From Christiangramia oceanisediminis (GTDB lineage: Bacteria; Bacteroidota; Bacteroidia; Flavobacteriales; Flavobacteriaceae): a stretch of DNA of 64,000 bases. Where the stretch lies: NCBI RefSeq assembly GCF_022570735.2, contig NZ_JANCNS010000002.1, forward strand, positions 744,001-808,000. Reading direction: 5' to 3'. The position numbers were made by a program, and so were the translations under genes. Shown here piece after piece: positions 7,933 through 16,166 of the stretch (positions within the stretch are counted from its first letter, which is position 1; every line of letters begins with the position of its first letter). Below the pieces are notes generated by a model. It saw only the letters and a program-made list of their open reading frames with translations, did not search any database and was not told the DNA's origin.

Positions 7933-8448
7933 TTAATTTTTTTCCTTCTCATAAGCCTGCAACTCCCCCTGGTAAGAGATCATGCTGCGCTGTGAAGAAT
8001 TTACCGTAGTAGTTGTTTTACCGCTTGCAAAGATCCTGATATCAAATTCCACGACCTCACCATTCTGGTTTCCATCAAAACTTAGATCGATTAATCGCCT
8101 GTTTGTATTCTCTTCTATTTTTACTTCCCGTGCCACGCCTTTGAATTTAATTCCGCCTTCCCGGTTATAACCACCCCCGGTATGGCGAATTCCATAATAA
8201 GGAAGATGTACATTCACGCTATCTCCTTTAAAAATTATGTGATTTGGATTATCGATAAGATTTATCTGTCGTCCCTGTATTGGATTCGCCCATTCATTTT
8301 CAATAATGAATTCACGGGAGTTGACCAGATCGCTTATTTTTTGAAACTCTTCAGGATTAAATGAAGTTTGACCTGATGAGCCACACCCGGTCATGATAAG
8401 TATAAAAATTGCTACACTTAATAATTTCAGTAAGACTCTGATTTTCAT
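7933..8448 (-). CDS. DUF4251-like lipoprotein
   Basis: A 171-residue protein with a classic lipoprotein signal: a short basic start, a hydrophobic core and a lipobox MTGC with the lipidated cysteine at residue 22. The mature part is beta-rich (YYGIRHTGGGYNREGGIKF, then DLSFDGNQNGEVVEFDI) and resembles DUF4251, a Bacteroidota family of envelope proteins of unknown function. It is transcribed from the minus strand just after the FNT-family gene with 31 bases between them, so the two may form one transcript. Confidence 0.75.
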   Translation of the reverse strand: MKIRVLLKLLSVAIFILIMTGCGSSGQTSFNPEEFQKISDLVNSREFIIENEWANPIQGRQINLIDNPNHIIFKGDSVNVHLPYYGIRHTGGGYNREGGIKFKGVAREVKIEENTNRRLIDLSFDGNQNGEVVEFDIRIFASGKTTTTVNSSQRSMISYQGELQAYEKEKN

Positions 8449-8479
8449 AACTTAAAGATTCATTAATTTCACTATTAAT

Positions 8480-9331
8480 TTAATGACGATTCACATTAAA
8501 AACAAAGGCCCTGTATTTTAATAAAGCTACAAAAACTACTGCACCAACTGCATTACCTGTAAGGGCCAGGCCAATCGTTTTTATATATTTCCAGAAGCTT
8601 ATTTGATCTGAAATAAGAAACCCGGTAAAAACTTCAATATTTCCAATAATACTATGGTGAAGACTCGTAAAGCCCATTATGGCGGTTATCAAAAATATGA
8701 TCAGGATCTCCCCTATGCTTTCCCGTGAACTCGTAACCAGCCAGGATAGTAAACCCATAAGCCATCCAGCCAGGATTGCACTAACAAAAATAGTTATGGC
8801 ACTATATTCAGTCATATGCAATGCGATCTTCTCCAGGTCATCCATATTGAACAGGCCTAACTTGGGACCAATCCATATATAGGTGGCACTCATGAGCATC
8901 CCACCGGCAAGATTCCCAAAAATAACGATCCCCCACACCCTGAAAAGGTTCATAAGGCTTCTTTCCTTATTCAGAACCGGTAAGGTTAATAACGAGGTTT
9001 GTTCAGTGAACAGAATAGACTGGCCAAGCACAACTAATATAAATCCAATTGGATAAACCAGGGCGGTGAATTTAAAGATGGATTCTTCAGAAAAATGTCC
9101 TGTAAAAAAATGAAGTACGGTGGCTATTAACAGGAAGCTAAAACTTAATTCAAGCCCTGCCGTAAAACTGCTAACGAGTATACTGGGTGTATTGCGGTCG
9201 TAAGTTTTACAGGCTTCCTCAATCTGCTGTTTTAATATTTCAGCATGTGTCCTAGTGGTATCATCTTTTTTGGTATCGGAAGATTTAAGTTCGCGATCTA
9301 CCTCTTCCTTGTCTTTTACTTTTTGTTTCAT
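8480..9331 (-). CDS. Formate/nitrite transporter family channel
   Basis: A 283-residue membrane protein of the FNT family, closest in style to the YfdC-like branch. A charged cytoplasmic N-terminus (about 1-45) precedes six hydrophobic helices. FNT features include the LGQSILFTEQT region in the first repeat and GFTSLHHSIIGNIEVFTG in the second. FNT proteins are pentameric channels for small monovalent anions such as formate, nitrite or hydrosulfide; the substrate is not predictable here. A deaminase gene lies upstream but is separated by a strong terminator. Confidence 0.88.
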   Translation of the reverse strand: MKQKVKDKEEVDRELKSSDTKKDDTTRTHAEILKQQIEEACKTYDRNTPSILVSSFTAGLELSFSFLLIATVLHFFTGHFSEESIFKFTALVYPIGFILVVLGQSILFTEQTSLLTLPVLNKERSLMNLFRVWGIVIFGNLAGGMLMSATYIWIGPKLGLFNMDDLEKIALHMTEYSAITIFVSAILAGWLMGLLSWLVTSSRESIGEILIIFLITAIMGFTSLHHSIIGNIEVFTGFLISDQISFWKYIKTIGLALTGNAVGAVVFVALLKYRAFVFNVNRH

Positions 9332-9363
9332 TAAGATAACGGATAATAATTTTTATTTATAGC

Positions 9364-9397
9364 ATAAAAAATCCAGGAATCGTTGCGGATTCCTGGA
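9364..9397 (-). terminator. Terminator of the deaminase gene (minus strand)
   Basis: The perfect 9-bp stem TCCAGGAAT/ATTCCTGGA (9372-9380 with 9389-9397) has an 8-base loop. Read on the minus strand it is followed by a T-run. It separates the deaminase from the FNT gene. Confidence 0.85.
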
Positions 9398-9417
9398 CCT
9401 TCAACTTGGCTAAAAAT

Positions 9418-9894
9418 TTAAAACTGCAACTTACTCTTTGTGCGTGTTTCCCATACAGCCAAAGCTTTTTCACGATTTAATTGTATCATGTTGAATTCTT
9501 CGTGGCGTTTATTAGTATCAGAATTATAATAGAGATCACTATATATAAATCCATGTTTTTTAGCATCTTCTGCCGAGGCGCCAAAATATAGGTAATCCAA
9601 TTCGGCCCAATACGAAGCTCCCAGGCACATCATGCAAGGCTCACAACTGGTATAAAGCGCGCAACCTTTTAATTTGGTACTATTTAATTTTTTGCAAGCT
9701 CTTTGAATAGCCCTCAATTCGGCGTGTTGAGTACAATCGCATTTACCGAGAACCTGGTTTCGGGCTTCAGCAATGATCTCATCTCCCCTGGCGATCACAG
9801 CTCCAAAGGGTCCTCCGTTATCCATCTCCCCTCCTTCTCGGGCCAATTCTATGGCCCGGTTCATCATTTTGTATTGTATTTGATTAATTTCCAT
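9418..9894 (-). CDS. Guanine-deaminase-like nucleoside/base deaminase
   Basis: A 158-residue zinc-dependent deaminase of the CDA fold. The zinc site is complete: H57-A-E59 (TQHAELRA) with E59 as proton shuttle, and P-C87-M-M-C90. The long C-terminal segment (GFIYSDLYYN ... KALAVWETRTKSK) and overall length match bacterial guanine deaminases (GuaD type) better than tRNA adenosine deaminase. It should convert guanine to xanthine and ammonia in the cytoplasm, although other purine or cytosine substrates cannot be excluded. A TAnnTTTG box lies immediately upstream. Confidence 0.88.
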   Translation of the reverse strand: MEINQIQYKMMNRAIELAREGGEMDNGGPFGAVIARGDEIIAEARNQVLGKCDCTQHAELRAIQRACKKLNSTKLKGCALYTSCEPCMMCLGASYWAELDYLYFGASAEDAKKHGFIYSDLYYNSDTNKRHEEFNMIQLNREKALAVWETRTKSKLQF

Positions 9895-9901
9895 AGATTT
9901 A

Positions 9902-9909
9902 CAAATTTA
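9902..9909 (-). promoter_or_regulatory. Candidate -7 box of the deaminase gene
   Basis: The minus strand reads TAAATTTG, matching the Bacteroidota TAnnTTTG element. Its G lies only seven bases from the ATG, so the mRNA leader would be very short. No matching TTTG -33 box was found at the expected distance. Confidence 0.4.
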
Positions 9910-10082
9910 AGAGTTTATAAGCAGCTATTGCTTTTTTTCACACGAAATACCGGTTGATTAAGTGCATTTTAAGAGATTATTGATCAATTCTAAAAGAGTG
10001 CTAAATCTTTGCCAAATCTGGCTTAAGAGCCTTGCCGGGATTTTATATAATCAGTTTATTTAAATAATCTAAAAATTAAAAT

Positions 10083-10382
10083 ATGGAAGCTATTTTCGAA
10101 TTTGTAAATGTTGATAAAAGTGAAGCTCTCGAATCCTTCACTCAAAAAAAACTTGATAAAATTGAAAACAAATATGACTGGATCGTAAGAGCCAATGTAT
10201 ACCTTAAAAGAGATGAAAATCAAAAGCCCAAAGGTTATATTTCGGAGATCAGGTTAAGTGCACCGGGTCCTGAAATCTTTGCAAAGTCCAACGAGAATTC
10301 ATTTGAAGCCTCTGTAGCGGAGACAGTAAGTGACCTGGACAGGCAGTGCAGTAAAAGAAAATCAAAAATGAATACCCATTAG
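10083..10382 (+). CDS. hpf: Short ribosome hibernation factor (HPF/YfiA family)
   Basis: A 99-residue protein of the HPF/RaiA fold (beta-alpha-beta-beta-beta-alpha). It lacks the C-terminal dimerisation domain found in long HPFs, so it is the short form. Recognisable pieces are FVNVDKSEALESFTQKKLDK at the N-terminus and the basic end CSKRKSK. Family members bind the 30S decoding region and inactivate or protect ribosomes in stationary phase. The gene stands alone and ends at a strong bidirectional terminator. Its promoter was not identified. Confidence 0.88.
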   Translation: MEAIFEFVNVDKSEALESFTQKKLDKIENKYDWIVRANVYLKRDENQKPKGYISEIRLSAPGPEIFAKSNENSFEASVAETVSDLDRQCSKRKSKMNTH

Positions 10383-10400
10383 GAAAAATGGAATTTCAAA

Positions 10401-10438
10401 TAAAAAAGCCCTTACGCAAAAACGTAAGGGCTTTTATT
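10401..10438. terminator. Bidirectional terminator between hpf and aconitase
   Basis: An 11-bp perfect stem AAGCCCTTACG/CGTAAGGGCTT (10406-10416 with 10423-10433) is flanked by an A-run on one side and T-rich DNA on the other. It serves both convergent genes. Confidence 0.9.
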
Positions 10439-10459
10439 TATTTAAGGCTATTTTATCTA

Positions 10460-12448
10460 CTAGGCCTTAAGGTCTTCTTCTTCCAGCTTGTCTTTAAATT
10501 CATTGATGATCCCACCTTTGAGAAGAACCTCAATCTGCCTGTCGCTCATGCTGTGTTTGGTCTCAAACTCTTCTTTCTTATCTCCGTTCTCGTTCCTGAT
10601 TATAACTTTTATATTATTTCGATTCTTAACATCCTCGGTAAGATTCCTGAAATATACCAGGTCCCCCTGCTCTATCTTCTCATAATCTGCGATATCGATG
10701 AATTCCAATGGAAGAATTCCGAAGTTAACCAGGTTCTGCCATGCGATCCTCGCATACGAATTGGCGATCACAGCAACCTGTCCCAGGTACTTTGGTGCAA
10801 TGGCTGCATGCTCCCTGCTGGATCCCTGGGCATAATTATCTTTTGCCACAACGATATGCCCGCCGTGCTCAGTTTTCGCCTGCATAGCACGGTCGTAGAA
10901 ACTTTCATCGATCACGGTGTAAGAAAATTTGCTTATTTCTGGCAGGTTACTTCTAAATGGCAAAACTTCTGCTCCTGCCTTTAAGATCTCATCTGTTGAA
11001 ATATTGTCTCCCATTTTTAAAAGTACCGGGACGCAGTATTTCTCCTGCATAGGTTCGATATATGGAAGTGATTTGATATTTGGACCTTTCTTTAATTGAA
11101 TATTGGTACCATCTTCCGGTGGTGGAACCAGCATTTCGGTATTGATGATCTCAATTTCCGGATGTTGAAATTGAGGATACTTCATATCATATAATTTCTC
11201 CAGGTCACGAGGATCGGTGATTTTACCCGTTAATGCCGAAGCTGCCGCTGTTTCAGGGCTACAAAGGTGTACCTGGTCATCCTTGGTTCCAGACCTGTCC
11301 GGGAAATTACGTGGCATAGTCCTTAAACTTATGGTTCCCGATGCAGGTGCCTGTCCCATTCCAATGCATCCCATACAACCAGATTGATGAAACCTTGCTC
11401 CGGCCTTGATAAGATTGGCAAAAGCGCGATTATCTATCATATTCTGAATCATTTGCCTCGAAGTTGGGTTGATATCGAAAGACACATCGTTATTTACTGA
11501 TTTACCTTCTACAATGGCGCCGGCTATCCAGAAATCTCTAAGCCCCGGATTGGCAGAAGAACCAATTACCACCTGGCTTATCTCCTTACCTTCTACTTCC
11601 CTTACCGGAACCACGTTACCCGGACTGGTAGGAAGTGCTATAAGAGGTACCAGCTCATCCAGGATGATCTCTTCGTGAAAATCATATTCGCATCCTTCAT
11701 CGGCTTTTAATTCCACCCAGTCTTCTTCTCGTTGCTGAGACCTTAGAAATCTTTTGGTTTCCTCGTCACTCGGAAAAACTGTTGTAGTGGCACCTAATTC
11801 TGCGCCCATATTGGCGATCACATGCCTATCCATGGCACTCAGGCTATCAAGCCCTTCACCATAATATTCAATTACCTTCCCTACTCCGCCTTTAACGTCA
11901 TGTCTCCTTAACATTTCAAGGATCACATCTTTGGCACTTACCCAATCGGGCAGTTTCCCGGTAAGCTTCACTCCCATTACCTTGGGCATTTTAACGAAAT
12001 ACGGCTGACCGGCAATAGCAGCGGCCACATCTAATCCTCCGGTTCCAATTGCTAGCATGCCTAGTGAACCGGCTGCAGGAGTATGGCTGTCTGAACCTAC
12101 CATCGTTTTTCCCGGTTTTCCAAATCGTTGCATGTGCACCGGATGGCTAACTCCGTTTCCAGGTCGGCTGTACCAAAGTCCAAATCGTTGAGCTGCAGAA
12201 TGCAGGAAAAGATGGTCATCTGCATTTTTGAAATCGGTTTGTAAAAGGTTATGATCTACATATTGAACTGCAACTTCGGTCTGGGCTTTCTTAAGCCCCA
12301 TGGCCTCCAGCTCCAGTTGTACCAGTGTCCCTGTCGCATCCTGTAAAAGAGCCTGGTCTATTTTGATCCCTATCTCCTTTCCGGGTTCCATCTCTCCCTT
12401 TAAAAGATGTTCTTTAATAAGTTTTTGAGTGACGTTTAATTTTGGCAT
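10460..12448 (-). CDS. Aconitate hydratase, short (about 660-residue) type
   Basis: A 662-residue aconitase-family enzyme, which isomerises citrate to isocitrate in the TCA cycle using a 4Fe-4S cluster. The N-terminal catalytic domains carry GSDSHTP (118-124) and the paired cluster cysteines C358 and C361 (SGCMGCIGMGQAP). A linker then leads to the swivel domain with DNYAQGSSREHAA. Length and style match the shorter aconitase subfamily that I know as TIGR01342. The third cluster ligand is normally in GSCTN; here that loop (296-300) is GSSAN with no Cys. C253 (DEGCEYD) is a nearby alternative. The gene is monocistronic. Confidence 0.88.
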   Translation of the reverse strand: MPKLNVTQKLIKEHLLKGEMEPGKEIGIKIDQALLQDATGTLVQLELEAMGLKKAQTEVAVQYVDHNLLQTDFKNADDHLFLHSAAQRFGLWYSRPGNGVSHPVHMQRFGKPGKTMVGSDSHTPAAGSLGMLAIGTGGLDVAAAIAGQPYFVKMPKVMGVKLTGKLPDWVSAKDVILEMLRRHDVKGGVGKVIEYYGEGLDSLSAMDRHVIANMGAELGATTTVFPSDEETKRFLRSQQREEDWVELKADEGCEYDFHEEIILDELVPLIALPTSPGNVVPVREVEGKEISQVVIGSSANPGLRDFWIAGAIVEGKSVNNDVSFDINPTSRQMIQNMIDNRAFANLIKAGARFHQSGCMGCIGMGQAPASGTISLRTMPRNFPDRSGTKDDQVHLCSPETAAASALTGKITDPRDLEKLYDMKYPQFQHPEIEIINTEMLVPPPEDGTNIQLKKGPNIKSLPYIEPMQEKYCVPVLLKMGDNISTDEILKAGAEVLPFRSNLPEISKFSYTVIDESFYDRAMQAKTEHGGHIVVAKDNYAQGSSREHAAIAPKYLGQVAVIANSYARIAWQNLVNFGILPLEFIDIADYEKIEQGDLVYFRNLTEDVKNRNNIKVIIRNENGDKKEEFETKHSMSDRQIEVLLKGGIINEFKDKLEEEDLKA

Positions 12449-12598
12449 TGTTAGAAGTTTTAATCCTCAAATTAGTATCTTTTATATAAAACCCGAGGGT
12501 GTTTAACAGAACCTTAGCCTATAAGCCTTATTTTTTTAAGGAAGATTAATAAAGATTTTTATTCAGGGGTTTTATTTTAGATAATAAACCTGATCAAT

Positions 12599-13165
12599 AT
12601 GAATACCATTGTAAAGAGGTCCCTTGTAGGTGGTATTGTATCTACACTAATCATGGGTACAGGAGCATTTATACTGGGACAGATTTCAGGGTATAAGGCC
12701 CTGGAGTTACTCCAAAAATCGATTCCCGGCATTAATATGTTATGCAATACAGTGATCCTGGGCTCTACCACCATTCTGGCACTGATGTTAACTCTACTGG
12801 GCTTAAGCAGGTCTTCAGAGTCTACATTAACCAGGCGGCATTATAAGGATGTGCTTATGATTGCAAAATATGATACCATCCTTATTATTACTGCTGTAAT
12901 AACCTTCCTTATGCTAAACCTTCCAATTAGTGAATCTGAAGAAGTAACCAGGGAATGGTACGAAACCATCTATTATATAACTCTTGGTGTTGCATCAATT
13001 ATTGGCGGTGGATTTATCGCCGTGATCATGATGCTTTACTGGACCATCACGAATGTGATCCTGATAGTAGGAATGGGAATTACCAATCACCCGCTGGTAT
13101 CTGAAGAAGAAGCCAGGCAGAATGAACAAAAGAAAAAGGAGGAACAGCAATCACAAGCAAATTAA
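12599..13165 (+). CDS. Polytopic membrane protein of unknown function
   Basis: A 188-residue protein I do not recognise. It has about four hydrophobic segments (near residues 9-29, 48-68, 85-104 and 127-160) and a charged tail rich in Glu, Lys and Gln (VSEEEARQNEQKKKEEQQ). Polar loops such as NLPISESEEVTREWYET lie between the third and fourth. There is no signal cleavage site or catalytic motif. It is a single gene, divergent from aconitase (150 bases between the starts) and convergent with the metallo-beta-lactamase-fold protein. Confidence 0.75.
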   Translation: MNTIVKRSLVGGIVSTLIMGTGAFILGQISGYKALELLQKSIPGINMLCNTVILGSTTILALMLTLLGLSRSSESTLTRRHYKDVLMIAKYDTILIITAVITFLMLNLPISESEEVTREWYETIYYITLGVASIIGGGFIAVIMMLYWTITNVILIVGMGITNHPLVSEEEARQNEQKKKEEQQSQAN

Positions 13166-13280
13166 AAAAAGGGTGTTTTGAAAAAATGTCTTGACGAACG
13201 GATTTGCTGAATTCAAGGCAATCATGGTTCGACTCATTCTTTCTAAACAACCCTTCCGGAAATGCAATAAAATTTATTTG

Positions 13281-13997
13281 TTAGCTTTTCCCTAATTTGT
13301 TCAGGATATCGATTTGATGACCTTCCTCGAGGTTAAATCCTGGTTTTCCCTTTCTTGGGAAGAGGTAGCTGAAGGAAGTATCAAAAGCTGCCCAGCTCTC
13401 GGCCAGGCCGTAATCATTATTTGCGTTCTTTTTTTCAGGGCGAACAAACGTGTTCAGTTCTGAATCATAATCAGAGCCTACTGCATCTTCTCCCGGGAAT
13501 AGCATCCCGTCATTAAGGTCACAATAAACCACAACAGAAGCACCCTCACTACCGGGTAAATCGAAAATATTGATATCGAAGCTATCCAGTACCTTGTCTT
13601 TTTTGGTTATGTCTTTAGTTTTGAAATTGTCTTTAATGTTATTTCGTGGATGAGCATAAACAGGAGCTCCACCAGCATCTTCAGAAATAGTTTTTAAATC
13701 GGCATAGGCCGTATTAAGCACCGCATCACAGGTGATCAAAATGCCTTTAATATTATAACCTTCTTCAACTAATTTTTTAACTGCATCTTTAGTAGATTTT
13801 TCTACCACATCAATAAGGATCATATCACGCCTGTTCAAATGGCGGATGGCATATCCCTGATTAAATACTCCATTATGTGTGTCACCCTTGATCAAAAATG
13901 TATCGGGGATCAACTTCAGGAATTTTCCTGTTTCTCCCTTTTCAATGAACTCTGCTGACTGACTGTGAAGCACCTCCATTTTATCTACTGTCTTCAT
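13281..13997 (-). CDS. Metallo-beta-lactamase-fold protein without the metal motif
   Basis: About 238 residues from the ATG at 13997 (MKTVDKMEV); an upstream ATG at 14033 would add 12 residues. The order of elements follows an MBL-fold hydrolase: FLIKGDTHNGVF (first strands), ILITCDAVLNTAYADL where HxHxDH should be, GAPVYAHP, then a PGSEGASVVVY...GMLFPGED segment where PGHTPGS...LFTGD is expected. None of the HxHxDH ligands is kept, and the later His in PGH is Ser. It is therefore probably a pseudo-enzyme or uses other residues. The fold call is by motif spacing and needs a structure-based check. It is monocistronic, about 43 bases past the end-to-end limit of the phosphopantetheinyl transferase end. 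Confidence 0.65.
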   Translation of the reverse strand: MKTVDKMEVLHSQSAEFIEKGETGKFLKLIPDTFLIKGDTHNGVFNQGYAIRHLNRRDMILIDVVEKSTKDAVKKLVEEGYNIKGILITCDAVLNTAYADLKTISEDAGGAPVYAHPRNNIKDNFKTKDITKKDKVLDSFDINIFDLPGSEGASVVVYCDLNDGMLFPGEDAVGSDYDSELNTFVRPEKKNANNDYGLAESWAAFDTSFSYLFPRKGKPGFNLEEGHQIDILNKLGKS

Positions 13998-14079
13998 AAA
14001 ATAATAGTTTTTAATTACAGTTGGAAGATACAAAACAGGCCACTAGGGGTCAAACCAGTTTTTAAATGTTTAACTGCTT

Positions 14080-14637
14080 TTAGGAGTTAATTAACGGAAT
14101 GAGGAATGCGCTAAAATTCCCATGATGGCTCATCGAAATTGGGAAGCTTTTGGGTGTAGAGCCTAACCTGAGACAAGGGATGCCAAGGCTGTCTTTTTCA
14201 ATATTTACAAGAGCTTTTGAAAGGCCTAAAGCCGCAGCTATTGCAGCAAGTTTTTCCTGTTTGGAAATATCCAGGTGATAGATCACCGAAGGCCTAAAAG
14301 ATTCAGAAATTGTATAGGAATGAATGTAGTTCGATTCAATTTCTGAATATACCTTATAAGTGGCATTTTTGGTGTGAACCAATCCTGTTGAATCCTTTTG
14401 GATCTCACATTTAAAATCAAGTGGATTGAGTTTTCTTCTGAATCTTGTATCCCGTTGACTGGCCTTATAGGCACATTCTTTCATAGACCAGAATCGCCAT
14501 AAACTTCGCTCTGGATCTAACGAGGCTTTGATCTCGTCTATTTCCCCGGCCAAAAATACCTTTTCCTGGTACCGAAGGTTCTTAGCTTTTTTTTCAGGAA
14601 GCGCCAGGTTCAGATCAACAAGATCGTTTCCTATCAT
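14080..14637 (-). CDS. 4'-phosphopantetheinyl transferase
   Basis: A 185-residue enzyme that moves the phosphopantetheine arm from CoA to a carrier-protein serine. The N-terminal IGNDLVDL (D5, D8) and the WSMKECAYK block (W50, K53, E54, K58) are the magnesium/CoA motifs of the family; the size suits a single AcpS-like subunit extended at the C-terminus. It is the last gene of the eight-gene minus-strand operon and shares one base with the ACP gene before it. This makes the ACP at 14637-14882 its obvious substrate (inference). Confidence 0.85.
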   Translation of the reverse strand: MIGNDLVDLNLALPEKKAKNLRYQEKVFLAGEIDEIKASLDPERSLWRFWSMKECAYKASQRDTRFRRKLNPLDFKCEIQKDSTGLVHTKNATYKVYSEIESNYIHSYTISESFRPSVIYHLDISKQEKLAAIAAALGLSKALVNIEKDSLGIPCLRLGSTPKSFPISMSHHGNFSAFLIPLINS

Positions 14638-14882
14638 TATAATTTATGCTGAATAATATTCTTTGCGTCCCCCACTGTTAACATTCCCTCCATTGACTCA
14701 TTATCTATAGTAATATCAAATTCATCTTCCACGTCCAGTATCACGTCAACGAGGTTGGCCGAATTGATCTCGAGGTCGCGTAAAAAATCGGTTTCCTCGT
14801 GGAAGTTGTCCAGGCCTTCGTTTCGCTGAACATAAGGCTCCACGATCCTTTTCAGCTTTTGGATGATCTCTTTTTCACTCAT
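14637..14882 (-). CDS. Acyl carrier protein of the type III PKS operon
   Basis: An 81-residue acidic carrier protein with four predicted helices. The attachment serine is S41. The common DSL context is altered to EINSANLVDVI, with Asn before and Ala after the Ser. Such divergence is usual in dedicated carrier proteins outside primary fatty-acid synthesis, and the operon brings its own phosphopantetheinyl transferase. It presumably carries acyl intermediates among the ketosynthase, dehydratase and enoyl reductase encoded upstream, in the cytoplasm. The gaps to neighbours are 6 bases upstream and a one-base overlap downstream. Confidence 0.9.
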   Translation of the reverse strand: MSEKEIIQKLKRIVEPYVQRNEGLDNFHEETDFLRDLEINSANLVDVILDVEDEFDITIDNESMEGMLTVGDAKNIIQHKL

Positions 14883-14888
14883 TACAAT

Positions 14889-16166
14889 CTAATTATTATT
14901 GAATTTTTTAAATATAACTACTGCATTAACATCCCCAAAGCCAAAACTTGCCTTGGCCAGGATGTTTATTTCATTCTGAATGGTCTTTCGAGGGATGCGC
15001 TCTTCAGTGATCAAATTAAGGATATCTGGATGAATATCTTCGCAATTTACATTTCCGAAAATAAAGGATTCGTATAGTTGCAAAACCGAAGCGACGCACT
15101 CAATAGATCCCGAGGCGCTTAAACAATGCCCGGTCATACCTTTCAAGGAATTGATAAAGGGAAAATCATGAGCCTTTCTTTCCAGGGCGTTTACCCAGTT
15201 CTGTATCTCGGTTGAATCCCTGGAAGTAGCGGTTAAATGACCATTGATGCAGTCAATTTCCTGTGCTTGAATTCCTGAATTTTTAATACTGTTGGTTATG
15301 CAACGTTCTACCGCCTGGTTATTGGCAGCTGTCATGCTTCCTTCACCTCTCTGGCCGCCGCTGTTCACATCTCCCCCAAGGATCTCGGCATAAATTCTAG
15401 CGCCTCGTTCCATGGCCGATTCCAGGTCTTCCAGCACCAGCGCACCCGCACCGCTTCCGGGAACAAATCCAGAGGCCGATGCACTCATGGGCCTGGATGC
15501 TTCTTCAGGATTCTTATTGAATTTTGTTGGCAAGATACGCATGGCATCAAAACCTCCCCAAACATAAGGACCATGATCACCACAACTTCCCACAAGCATC
15601 CTACGGGCCTTTCCGCTTTGAATTCTTTCGAATCCCATCAGCAAAGCCTCGGTTCCGGTGGTACAAGCCGAAGAATTGGTAGTAACCTGGTTGCCACAGC
15701 CCAGCATTCCGCCGAGGTAGGCACTGATCCCGCTGGCCATTGTTTGAACAACGCTGGTACTCCCCAGTCGTCGCGTCTTTCCTTCATCAATTAAATGTAT
15801 GGCTTCCCGGAACTTATCAACTCCCAGGATACCAGTTCCAAAAACGATCCCCGAATCCCAGTCAGGATTCTCACCTTCTACGAAGGACAGCCCGGCATCG
15901 TGCCAGGCGTCTGTTCCAGAGATCACACCGTAAATTATCCCGCTGCTATTGAGTCCGCGAAGCTGAAGGGGTGTGAAGTATTGCTGAAGAAGTTCGCCTG
16001 GTATTTCCGGTTTACCGGCTATCTGGCAACTGAAATTGAGCTCTTCCAGTTTTTTGAAGAACCTGATACCGCTTCTCCCCTCTTTTATAGCCGAATGAAA
16101 ATTATCAAGTCCAACAGCATTAGGTGCAGCGACCCCCATTCCAGTTACCACCACTCTCCTATTCAT
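14889..16166 (-). CDS. Beta-ketoacyl-ACP synthase (FabF-like)
   Basis: About 425 residues from the ATG at 16166 (MNRRVVVTGMGV). A longer frame starting at 16229 only reads through the end of the dehydratase gene. It is a thiolase-fold elongating ketosynthase with the complete Cys-His-His triad: C168 (NSSACTTGTEA), H310 (INGHLTAT) and K342/H347 (SLKGMTGHCLSASG). The enzyme condenses malonyl-ACP with an acyl chain. Because C168 is intact it should be a true synthase and not a chain-length-factor partner. The start codon overlaps the stop of the dehydratase gene by eight bases, so the two are probably translationally coupled. Confidence 0.88.
   Translation of the reverse strand: MNRRVVVTGMGVAAPNAVGLDNFHSAIKEGRSGIRFFKKLEELNFSCQIAGKPEIPGELLQQYFTPLQLRGLNSSGIIYGVISGTDAWHDAGLSFVEGENPDWDSGIVFGTGILGVDKFREAIHLIDEGKTRRLGSTSVVQTMASGISAYLGGMLGCGNQVTTNSSACTTGTEALLMGFERIQSGKARRMLVGSCGDHGPYVWGGFDAMRILPTKFNKNPEEASRPMSASASGFVPGSGAGALVLEDLESAMERGARIYAEILGGDVNSGGQRGEGSMTAANNQAVERCITNSIKNSGIQAQEIDCINGHLTATSRDSTEIQNWVNALERKAHDFPFINSLKGMTGHCLSASGSIECVASVLQLYESFIFGNVNCEDIHPDILNLITEERIPRKTIQNEINILAKASFGFGDVNAVVIFKKFNNN

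Noticed and set aside
10388-10984. A plus-strand open frame of 198 codons antisense to aconitase.
   Set aside because: It runs through the terminator and the reverse complement of the aconitase C-terminus; composition is that of a shadow frame with no family features.
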